From Clostridia bacterium (GTDB lineage: Bacteria > Bacillota > Clostridia > Acetivibrionales > DSM-2933), in NCBI GenBank assembly GCA_026418275.1, contig JAOABQ010000106.1, forward strand, positions 1 to 39,365: a stretch of 39,365 bases of DNA. The letters run 5' to 3'. Under the pieces are notes generated by a model, which searched no databases, was not told the origin of the DNA, and saw nothing but the letters and a program-made list of their open reading frames with translations. Position 1 is the first letter of the stretch, and the number at the start of each line of letters is the position of its first letter. Position numbers and translations under genes: made by a program. Shown here piece after piece: positions 1-6,855 of the stretch.

Positions 1-26
1 TTCCTGATATAATATCTCATAGTTAG

Positions 27-97
27 CTCCTTTACTAATTTTGGGATTGTATCGGTCGGGACACAAACCTAATCTTAGCCAAAGGAGTTTTATTTTT
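27..97 (+). terminator. Possible intrinsic terminator or structured 3' end
   Basis: CTCCTTT at 27-33 pairs with AAAGGAG at 81-87, and an inner TAA/TTA pairing extends the stem. The right arm is followed at once by a T-rich run (TTTTATTTTT, 88-97). It would end a transcript entering from the left edge. The loop is long (about 45 nt) for a simple terminator, so a structured leader or attenuator is an alternative. The rest of 1-211 shows no gene. Confidence 0.4.
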
Positions 98-211
98 CTA
101 CCGTAAATGTTTTCCTATAAATTTAATGCAATGTTACTGAAATAAACTCCAATCTACCTTGATATGCTCAAAAAAACGCCTCCCTTGCAAAATTTTAAAA
201 TGGTAATGAAC

Positions 212-748
212 TCAAACCTTCTTGAAAGACTCAATAATTTTTTTTATTTCCTCCTTTGTCAAATTTGCTTTTTCAAAGTTAATCCCATAAGCGTACCTAG
301 TAAGCCCTTGGGCGTCTTTCGGCCACCAAATGACAAATTTGTCTACGAAGAAATACTTTGTCCCCAATAGAGTTCCCTCTCCTTTGGCCTGTGGATCACC
401 TAAATTGGTCAACAAGCCTCCAACAATCTCGAAATAAGAATCTCCTTTTTTATACCAGGCACTAAAAGTATTTTCTCTACCATAGTTTGAAAAAGAAGTA
501 TTTTCAACAAAGGAGTGTCCTGCAGTAAAGGATGGCTTAAATAAGTCTATCTTTTTCTTTTCAATGAAGCCTTTATATGCTTTAATTTCAGCATCCTTTT
601 CCATATCAATATCTGCCGAATTTTGAGGGTTACTACTTTGGACTTGCGTTGTTTGATTAGCAGCCACATCTTCTAATTGCCTTTGGTTACATGCATTGAA
701 TACCATTAGAAGGACAAATACCAATAAAAATACTTTTCTCTTGATCAT
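212..748 (-). CDS. Small exported lipoprotein of unknown function
   Basis: A 178-residue protein with a typical lipoprotein signal: a basic N-terminus (MIKRK), a hydrophobic stretch to about residue 18, and a lipobox ending at Cys20 (FNAC). It should be lipid-anchored on the outer face of the membrane. A polar Gln/Asn-rich stretch follows, then a folded domain from about residue 55 to the end with several aromatic residues (YFFVDKFVIWW). No catalytic motif is visible and I do not recognise the family. The ATG is preceded by AGGAGG at good spacing (AGGAGGTAAATC-ATG), which fixes the start. It stands alone, transcribed away from the methyltransferase gene. Confidence 0.75.
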   Translation of the reverse strand: MIKRKVFLLVFVLLMVFNACNQRQLEDVAANQTTQVQSSNPQNSADIDMEKDAEIKAYKGFIEKKKIDLFKPSFTAGHSFVENTSFSNYGRENTFSAWYKKGDSYFEIVGGLLTNLGDPQAKGEGTLLGTKYFFVDKFVIWWPKDAQGLTRYAYGINFEKANLTKEEIKKIIESFKKV

Positions 749-877
749 GATTTACCTCCTACAATCCGTTTTTATTCTAACAAGGTGCTAAATTATATTC
801 ACCTTTTAATTTAACTTCCTCCAAAAAAAAGCACCTGTAAATCTGCCCCACAGATAATGTGACCTTTTCACACAATT

Positions 878-1090
878 GATCTATAGATAACGGAGTGTAA
901 AAGCAGTAAAATTCCAGAGATGAAATACCTAGTGCTATTTATCACAACAAATTTTAAGTTTCAAAGTATTAAAAATGCACTTCATCTGTTTGTGCCTCCC
1001 ATACCCTAGAAAAGAATTACGTTACAAGGCACCAGTTTACTTAGGTGTCAGAAACCAAAATTTTACTTTTACAGTTCGTTATCTATATCT
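878..1090. repeat. Inverted repeats flanking interspersed-repeat copy A
   Basis: The left arm, about 878-914, contains TATAGATAACGGAGTGTAAA. The right arm, about 1059-1090, reads on the opposite strand as TATAGATAACGAACTGTAAA. The arms match over roughly 30 bp with a 3-nt indel. They enclose the hairpin repeat at 932-1032, so the whole is about 210 bp with imperfect terminal inverted repeats, like a MITE. I did not find these outer arms around the other copies. The surrounding gap 749-1410 holds no other gene that I can see. Confidence 0.5.
932..1032 (-). repeat. Interspersed two-hairpin repeat, copy A
   Basis: Read on the minus strand, this starts GTGCCTTGTAACGTAATTC and ends with a GCAC hairpin arm. 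It matches the copy at 2442-2542 in opposite orientation at roughly nine of ten positions. Relative to that copy, hairpin 1 keeps most pairs: one C-G pair has become a T-G wobble and the last pair is lost. Hairpin 2 is partly degenerate. It carries no ORF. Confidence 0.8.
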
Positions 1091-1291
1091 AAAGTATATG
1101 CGGCGTTTTTCGCGGTGAATCCCCCTCAAATTCCATAATCTTACTTTATCACTTTTTTTATATTTGGAAAACAATTAGTGTAAGATCAGGAATTGAGTTT
1201 TAATCATATGGATTAATATTAAAGTGATGAAACATGCTAAAATCAAGTTGTATATAACTGTATTTATATGCCCTATTATTGAAATTAAGTG

Positions 1292-1320
1292 TTGATAATT
1301 AAATTTAACCGTTATATAAT
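1292..1320 (+). promoter_or_regulatory. Predicted sigma-A promoter of the HTH-methyltransferase gene
   Basis: TTGATA (1292-1297), exactly 17 nt, then a consensus TATAAT (1315-1320). Transcription would start near 1327, leaving a leader of about 85 nt before the ATG at 1411. Confidence 0.6.
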
Positions 1321-1410
1321 AAAGTTAACAATATAAACTGTAAGCATGCTAAAAAAGACCTTACCCCAACCATTGATTTGAGAAATATTACAGAATACGG
1401 AGTGTAGTAT

Positions 1411-2217
1411 ATGGATAAGGAAATACTTACCATGGAAGAGGCAGCCGAGCTTTTTGGTGTTAGTGTCAAAACTTTTATCAAACTGCTGAAGGAAGAAAAA
1501 GTTCCTGCCAGGAAAATTGGAAGAGAATGGCGGTTTAGTAAAAGTGCACTGATTCATTGGCTTTCCTCAGGGGATTCCCAAAGCTACTCTTCAAGTGAGG
1601 GAGATACCAGGGAATTCTTCGATGAAATTGCCCCGGAGTGGGAGGAAATAAGAAAAAACTATCATGATGAATCTGTAAAAAACAAGCTTTTGGAACTCCA
1701 AATATTAAAAAAGAACATGACGATCGTTGACCTTGGTGCCGGTAACGGGTATTTATCCCGGGCAGCTGCAAAGTTTGTCAAGAAAGTCATTGCAATTGAC
1801 ATTTCGGGTGAAATGATTAAAGAGCTCAATAAAAAAGCAAAGGAAAACGGTATCAAAAATATTGAAACAGTAAAATCCGACGGCCAGGATGTTCCCATCA
1901 AGGATTGCCAAGCGGACGCGGTATTTGCGAGCATGTTTCTCCATCATATCGGTGAACCTCTCGATGTAATCAAAGAAATGTACCGTATCTTAAAACCCGG
2001 AGGCATTGTTTTTTTGGCAGATCTCATGGAACACAAAGATAAGGAATTAATGGAAAAAATGCACGATATCTGGTCGGGCTTTAGCCTCACACAGCTTGAG
2101 ACCTGGTTTCAAAGTGCAGGCTTCAAAAACATAAGTATTGAAACCTTAGAAGACGCTACTTATAAAAAAAGCAGCAGAAATGCCAAAAATATTTTTGTCT
2201 TAACAGCGATAAGGTAA
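1411..2217 (+). CDS. Excisionase-type HTH fused to a class I SAM-dependent methyltransferase
   Basis: A 268-residue cytoplasmic protein with two parts. Residues 1-52 are an excisionase/MerR-like DNA-binding helix-turn-helix (MEEAAELFGVSVKTFIKLLK, then ARKIGREWRFSKSALIHWL). After a Ser-rich linker, residues 70-268 form a class I methyltransferase: motif I VDLGAGNGYLS near residue 106, the acidic end of strand 2 in IAIDIS, and a methyltransferase-11/UbiE-like core (LHHIGEPLDVIKEMYRILKPGG). The acceptor substrate cannot be read from the sequence. The ribosome site is GGAGTG seven bases before the ATG. The next gene encodes an enzyme that acts on S-adenosylhomocysteine, the by-product of methylation. 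A DNA-binding, methylation-linked regulator is an inference. Confidence 0.85.
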   Translation: MDKEILTMEEAAELFGVSVKTFIKLLKEEKVPARKIGREWRFSKSALIHWLSSGDSQSYSSSEGDTREFFDEIAPEWEEIRKNYHDESVKNKLLELQILKKNMTIVDLGAGNGYLSRAAAKFVKKVIAIDISGEMIKELNKKAKENGIKNIETVKSDGQDVPIKDCQADAVFASMFLHHIGEPLDVIKEMYRILKPGGIVFLADLMEHKDKELMEKMHDIWSGFSLTQLETWFQSAGFKNISIETLEDATYKKSSRNAKNIFVLTAIR

Positions 2218-2441
2218 ATTCTTAAGTTTCTTTATAAAAATTTCACATATTTTCTTCATTGCCATTGAATTATGTAACCTTATATGTTAAATTATTCTCT
2301 GACAGCCATTTGATTCGCATACTCGTAAGGAGCAAATTTAAAAGCATCCCTTCTTATAAACAATCGGTTTGATTTTCATATAAAGAAGGTTCTAAAAAGA
2401 ATTCAATCGCACCGGGTCAATTTATATGCCTAATTTAACTT

Positions 2442-2542
2442 GTGCCTCGTAACGTAATTCTTTTCTAGGGTATGCGAGGCACAAACAGAGGAAGTGCATT
2501 TTTAACACTTTGAAACTTAAAATATGTTGTGTTAAAAAGCAC
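2442..2542 (+). repeat. Interspersed two-hairpin repeat, copy B (best preserved)
   Basis: Hairpin 1 has perfect 8-bp arms, GTGCCTCG (2442-2449) and CGAGGCAC (2475-2482). Hairpin 2 pairs GTGCATTTTTAACAC (2494-2508) with GTGTTAAAAAGCAC (2529-2542), with one bulged A. The unit lies in the gap 2218-2615 between methyltransferase and deaminase. That gap otherwise holds AT-rich DNA and a weak inverted repeat near 2350-2390, and no ORF. Related copies lie at 932-1032, 13458-13525 and 27811-27907. Confidence 0.85.
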
Positions 2543-2615
2543 TAGTTTATAATGAATATTAAATGGTAAAACACATAAAAATAGAATAATAATATCATTT
2601 TATAGGTGGATTTTC

Positions 2616-3923
2616 ATGAATATATTACTGAAAAATATAGATATTTTAACCTGTGATGATTCCAATATGCTGATTAAAAACGGTTTTATCGGTATCCAAA
2701 ACGGAATCATCACGTTTGTTTCAACTTCTCTGGAAGAACTGAACGGCTTTGTTCCCGATAAAATCATTGAAGGCAAAAACCGCATCGCCATGCCCGGTCT
2801 CGTAAACTCCCATACCCACTGTGCCATGACCCTACTTAGAAATTCCGCGGATGATTTGGCATTGGAGGATTGGCTCTTTAAAAATATTTTCCCTACCGAA
2901 GCCAAGCTGACCAAGGAAGATATTTACTGGGGAACCCTTTTAGGAATTGCTGAAATGATCAAAAGCGGTACTACGACTTTTGCGGATATGTATTTTCATA
3001 TGGAAGATGTAGCCAAAGCAGTTTCTGAGGCAGGAATCCGGGCCAATCTGTCCATTAGTCCCATTCGCTTCGGCAGCAAAGACAATTATAAGCTGATTGA
3101 TAATTCGAGTGCCAGTATATCGTACTACAATAATTGGAACAACACCTCCAATGGGCGAATTAAGGTTTATCTTGAAGTCCATTCAACCTACATTTTCGAT
3201 GAACCCTCTTTAAAAAGCGCGGCAGCCCTCGCAAAACAACTGGGCACAGGAATTCATATTCATTTGCTTGAAACACTGAATGAAAGAGAAAATTCCATAA
3301 AAAAATACGGAATGAATTCCGCGGAAATTTGTGATGCGTGCGGTATTTTTGATGTTCCGGTTTTTGCGGCGCATTGCGTGCACCTTTCGGAAACAGACAT
3401 GGATATATTGAAAGCAAAAAATGTTTATGTATCTCATAATCCAACCAGTAACCTTAAGCTTGGAAGCGGTATTGCTCCCATTCCAAGATTCCTTGAAAAA
3501 GGAATTACTGTGGGACTCGGAACGGATGGGCCTGCAAGCAACAATAACCTTAATATGTTTGAGGAAATGCATCTGGCAGCACTCATCCACAAAGGTATGA
3601 ATAAAAACCCCGAACTGATGAATGCGGAACAAACAATGCGTATGGCAACCGTTAATGGTGCGGCAGCGATTGGTTTCGAAAATGAAGTAGGTGTTTTAAA
3701 AAAAGGAATGAAAGCGGATATCATTATCCTAAATACAGATAAGCCCCATTTATCCCCTTCCAACAATTTGGTTTCCGCCATCGTTTACGCTGCACAAGCT
3801 TCGGATGTAGAAACGGTCATCATTGATGGAAACATTGTAATGGAAGACCGGAAGCTTAAAACCATGGATGAAGAAAAGATTATCTTTGAAGTCAATGCAA
3901 TTGCCAAAAGGCTTTTCGGTTAA
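2616..3923 (+). CDS. mtaD: S-adenosylhomocysteine / 5'-methylthioadenosine deaminase (amidohydrolase)
   Basis: A 435-residue cytosolic amidohydrolase of the MtaD/SAH deaminase family, which hydrolyses the adenine amino group of S-adenosylhomocysteine, methylthioadenosine and sometimes adenosine to the inosyl compounds. Length and motifs fit: metal-binding HTH at 66-68 (NSHTHCAM), the barrel motif GIHIHLLETLNE, a zinc-ligand region AAHCVHLSETD, and the conserved GLGTDGPASNNNLNMFEEM with its catalytic Asp. The C-terminus returns to the composite beta domain (GMKADIIILN). The ATG follows AGGTGG at good spacing. The methyltransferase gene lies upstream on the same strand, separated by 398 bp with repeat copy B, so co-transcription is uncertain. 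Chlorohydrolase relatives such as TrzA/AtzA share the fold but are less likely. Confidence 0.88.
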   Translation: MNILLKNIDILTCDDSNMLIKNGFIGIQNGIITFVSTSLEELNGFVPDKIIEGKNRIAMPGLVNSHTHCAMTLLRNSADDLALEDWLFKNIFPTEAKLTKEDIYWGTLLGIAEMIKSGTTTFADMYFHMEDVAKAVSEAGIRANLSISPIRFGSKDNYKLIDNSSASISYYNNWNNTSNGRIKVYLEVHSTYIFDEPSLKSAAALAKQLGTGIHIHLLETLNERENSIKKYGMNSAEICDACGIFDVPVFAAHCVHLSETDMDILKAKNVYVSHNPTSNLKLGSGIAPIPRFLEKGITVGLGTDGPASNNNLNMFEEMHLAALIHKGMNKNPELMNAEQTMRMATVNGAAAIGFENEVGVLKKGMKADIIILNTDKPHLSPSNNLVSAIVYAAQASDVETVIIDGNIVMEDRKLKTMDEEKIIFEVNAIAKRLFG

Positions 3924-3962
3924 AACCCGGCCATACTTGCTCTGCACTGCCTTAAGACACAA

Positions 3963-3989
3963 ATAAAGGCCGGATTCACCGGCCTTTAT
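3963..3989. terminator. Bidirectional terminator between convergent genes
   Basis: A perfect 11-bp inverted repeat, ATAAAGGCCGG (3963-3973) and CCGGCCTTTAT (3979-3989), with a 5-nt loop. It lies between the stop codons of the deaminase and the solute-binding protein gene and would serve both strands. The T-tracts are short. Confidence 0.75.
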
Positions 3990-3996
3990 ACATTTA

Positions 3997-5316
3997 CTAT
4001 TTCCCCATATTCTGCAATAAGATTTTTTTCTCCTCGCTCAAGGTGGCTTCAACTTCCTTGTCAATTTTGTTTAAACCACTGCTGGAATCCAAATTCTTTT
4101 CGACAATTTCCAGAACACCTTTTCTAAATATATCCTGTGCTTTGTTATCCAAAGGCGTGATGGGGTATTCCTTCATTTGATCCGCTAATTTGTCAATCAT
4201 TTGATAGGCTTTTTGCCCTCCTAAAAAGTCAAAGATTTGCTCCAGATCCTGAGGATTTTTACGGGCAGGAATATATCCAGGTATGGAAACCCTATTACCC
4301 AGTCCATGTTCATGCTTTGCAATATACTCTATATACTTCCATGCTGCTTCTTTTTTCTCACTTTGGGCATTCATGGAGATAATTGTACTACCCGACCATC
4401 CGTATAAGCCGAATGGCAGCCTCGTAATCCGCCATTTGCCTGCTGTTTCAGGTGCATAGTTTTTAATATCCGTCTCAGCCCATGCTCCGATATACACCAT
4501 TGCAAGCTGACCGGACTGGATTGCGGTTTTTCCAACATCGGTCCAAAAGCCGATGTTGGACTCCAAAGTCAGTGTATGTGCTTCTTTTGTAATATCCAGA
4601 CCCTTTACAAAAAGGTCAGTATTTCTCACAAAATTAAAATCCCGATCAAAGATTCCCGCCTGCATTCCCATCAATTCAGTAACATCTCCGGTCCACTGCA
4701 TGATATATTGGTCCTTCTTCTTTAATTTTTTACCGATTTCCAACCAATTTTTAGGATCCTCCATAAACTTCCCGAGTTCTTCCGGGTCAGACGGGAACCC
4801 GTTTTGCTGCATAATATCCGCACGGTAGAAGGTTACTCTGGGACCTGTCGCAATGGGAAATCCCAATAGTTTTTTCCCATCCAGGGACAAATTACTGTTC
4901 CACAAACCTTCGGGAAAATCTTTTTTATACTTACCCGCTGCAAAGGGTTCTTCCAATAGATCCTGAAGTACATCCAATCCAACATATTGTCCGAAATAAG
5001 AGCTGTCAATGACCAATGCGTCAGGTCCTTGTCCATCGGAAAGTGCTTTTAAAAACTTTTCATTGGAATCATCATAGGAAAACAGCTCCAATTTTACTTT
5101 TATATTGGGGTACTTGGCTTCAAACAGCTTTGTCGCCTCTCCCATATAGGCGTCGTATGTCCAAACGGTTATTTCAACGTTTTCAGGAGCTTTCGTGGTT
5201 TCCGGCCCCTTATCCTCGGAGGATGCGCTTGGGCCTTTGGGTACTGTAGCACTGTTACACCCTACCAGTATAAAACATACAAGTAACAAAACGGTTAATA
5301 CTTTTCTCATCCTCAT
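3997..5316 (-). CDS. Extracellular solute-binding lipoprotein (family 1), paralog 2
   Basis: A 439-residue lipoprotein whose signal peptide ends in the lipobox LVGC (Cys20). A polar linker precedes a periplasmic-binding-protein fold of the family 1 type used by sugar ABC importers: VEITVWTYDAY at the start, TVLLL-type export signal, a hinge segment GPRVTFYRADIM, and GLYGWSGSTIISMNAQSEKK in the second lobe. It would bind a solute, probably a carbohydrate, outside the membrane. The preceding gene encodes a close paralog 17 bases upstream, and a GGDEF-EAL gene precedes both. No permease or ATPase gene lies nearby. The ATG is chosen because AAGGA stands six bases upstream. The ligand cannot be predicted. 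Confidence 0.85.
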   Translation of the reverse strand: MRMRKVLTVLLLVCFILVGCNSATVPKGPSASSEDKGPETTKAPENVEITVWTYDAYMGEATKLFEAKYPNIKVKLELFSYDDSNEKFLKALSDGQGPDALVIDSSYFGQYVGLDVLQDLLEEPFAAGKYKKDFPEGLWNSNLSLDGKKLLGFPIATGPRVTFYRADIMQQNGFPSDPEELGKFMEDPKNWLEIGKKLKKKDQYIMQWTGDVTELMGMQAGIFDRDFNFVRNTDLFVKGLDITKEAHTLTLESNIGFWTDVGKTAIQSGQLAMVYIGAWAETDIKNYAPETAGKWRITRLPFGLYGWSGSTIISMNAQSEKKEAAWKYIEYIAKHEHGLGNRVSIPGYIPARKNPQDLEQIFDFLGGQKAYQMIDKLADQMKEYPITPLDNKAQDIFRKGVLEIVEKNLDSSSGLNKIDKEVEATLSEEKKILLQNMGK

Positions 5317-5332
5317 TCACATTCCTTTCGGT

Positions 5333-6715
5333 TTATTTTACACTACTTTTGTTACCATCCGTCTTATTAGGGAAATTTCCCTCCTCCCTGTTTCCTAGCA
5401 AGATATTTTTTTCTTGTGCAAATTGAGTTTCTATTTTTTCTTCAATCTTTTTTATGCTTTCCCTTGTATCTAAATGTTTCTCAACAACATCCACAATTTC
5501 CAATTCATAGACACTTAACGCTTTATTGTCTAAAGGAGTAGACGGAAACTCTCTCATCTTCTCCACAAGATCAAGATATAAGGCATAGGCTTTTTGCCCT
5601 CCAAGGAATTCATAAGGAAGGTCAGACGCATTAAGCTTCTCCCGGGCAGGTATATAAGCAGGAACGGTATTTTCTAAGATAATTTCATCCTGATGTGTCG
5701 CTAAAAACTCCATAAATTTCCACGCATCTTCCTTTTTGCTGCTTTGGCTGTTCATGGTAATGATTGAGCTTCCAGCCCACCCGTACATCCCCAAAGGCAG
5801 TCTGGTTACACGCCACTTTCCCTTTGTTTCAGGTGCATAGCTTTGAATTCTTTTAATATTAGCAGTGTTACAGTAAAGCATGGCAAGAGTCCCGGATTGA
5901 ACTGCTCGCTTTCCAATTTCTGAGAAAAACTCTATATTTGCGATCAACGTTTGCCCATGGGCAAGGATGGCAATATCTGCAGCCCTTTTAAAAACATCTG
6001 AATTCCTTAAATAATTAAATTTACGGTCGTAAATCCCTGTGCTGCTCCCTATAATCTCAACCACAGGATCTCCCGGCCATTCAATGATATATTGACCGTC
6101 CTTTTTTAACCGTTTTGCAATCTCAAGCCAATTTTCTTCCTTTTCCATAAATTTTCCAAGACTTTCCGGGTCCGAAGGGAGACCGTTCTTTTCAAGTAAA
6201 TCCGCCCGGTAAAATGTTACCTTGGGAGATGTATTGAGGGGTAACCCCAAGAGGCTTTTCTCATCCAGTGAAAGTCCGATATTCCAAAGTCTTTGGGGAA
6301 AATCATTTTTATACTTTCCTGCGGAAAACGGTTCCTCCAATAAATTCTGCAGGACATCTGCAGCAACATATTGACCGAAATTTTTACTGTCTATAATAAG
6401 AACATCCGGTCCGTTTCCCTCAGAAAGTGCATTAAGGTATTCTTCCGGCGCGTCATCCGGGTTAAATACCTCCACTTGAACTTCTATTTTAGGATGATAA
6501 AGCTTAAAGGACTCAACTGCCTCATTCCACTCTTCTGTATAGGTCCAAACCTTGATTGTACTCTTATGTACCGGATCAGGGGTTTTCATTTTCCCACCAC
6601 CACTCATGCCGGCCGTAGCTTTCGGCGGTTCATAGCCGCTCATTCTGCTGCATCCTGTTGTGATCAAGAGAATCCAAATGAGAATCAAGATTCCCATTTT
6701 GCATTTTCTCTGCAT
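5333..6715 (-). CDS. Extracellular solute-binding lipoprotein (family 1), paralog 1
   Basis: About 460 residues, a tandem paralog of the next gene downstream. The two share blocks such as DVLQNLLEEPFSAGKYKNDF, KVTFYRADLL, LPLGMYGWAGSSIITMNSQS, FLGGQKAY and TPLDNKA along their whole length, which points to an old gene duplication. The lipobox is TTGC. An upstream in-frame ATG at 6748 is possible, but the ATG at 6715 is preferred because GGAGGGAAG stands just upstream. The C-terminus has a short extra tail absent from the paralog. It lies 140 bp downstream of the GGDEF-EAL gene on the same strand. Binding-protein function is from the family; a signalling role is inferred. Confidence 0.83.
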   Translation of the reverse strand: MQRKCKMGILILIWILLITTGCSRMSGYEPPKATAGMSGGGKMKTPDPVHKSTIKVWTYTEEWNEAVESFKLYHPKIEVQVEVFNPDDAPEEYLNALSEGNGPDVLIIDSKNFGQYVAADVLQNLLEEPFSAGKYKNDFPQRLWNIGLSLDEKSLLGLPLNTSPKVTFYRADLLEKNGLPSDPESLGKFMEKEENWLEIAKRLKKDGQYIIEWPGDPVVEIIGSSTGIYDRKFNYLRNSDVFKRAADIAILAHGQTLIANIEFFSEIGKRAVQSGTLAMLYCNTANIKRIQSYAPETKGKWRVTRLPLGMYGWAGSSIITMNSQSSKKEDAWKFMEFLATHQDEIILENTVPAYIPAREKLNASDLPYEFLGGQKAYALYLDLVEKMREFPSTPLDNKALSVYELEIVDVVEKHLDTRESIKKIEEKIETQFAQEKNILLGNREEGNFPNKTDGNKSSVK

Positions 6716-6855
6716 GTGTTCTTCCCTCCATTTATGCCTTAAACCCATCTTGACGATTTAGGCTATTCACATTGAATCAAAAATCCATCAAAAGCAAGCT
6801 CCAACCATCCAAATAATAAGCCATATTTAGACGCAACACAAACTCGGTATATTTT

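Noticed and set aside
2218..2615. Possible SAM or SAH riboswitch before the deaminase
   Set aside because: The structured part is the interspersed repeat, which also occurs at three unrelated places; no SAM or SAH aptamer core was seen.
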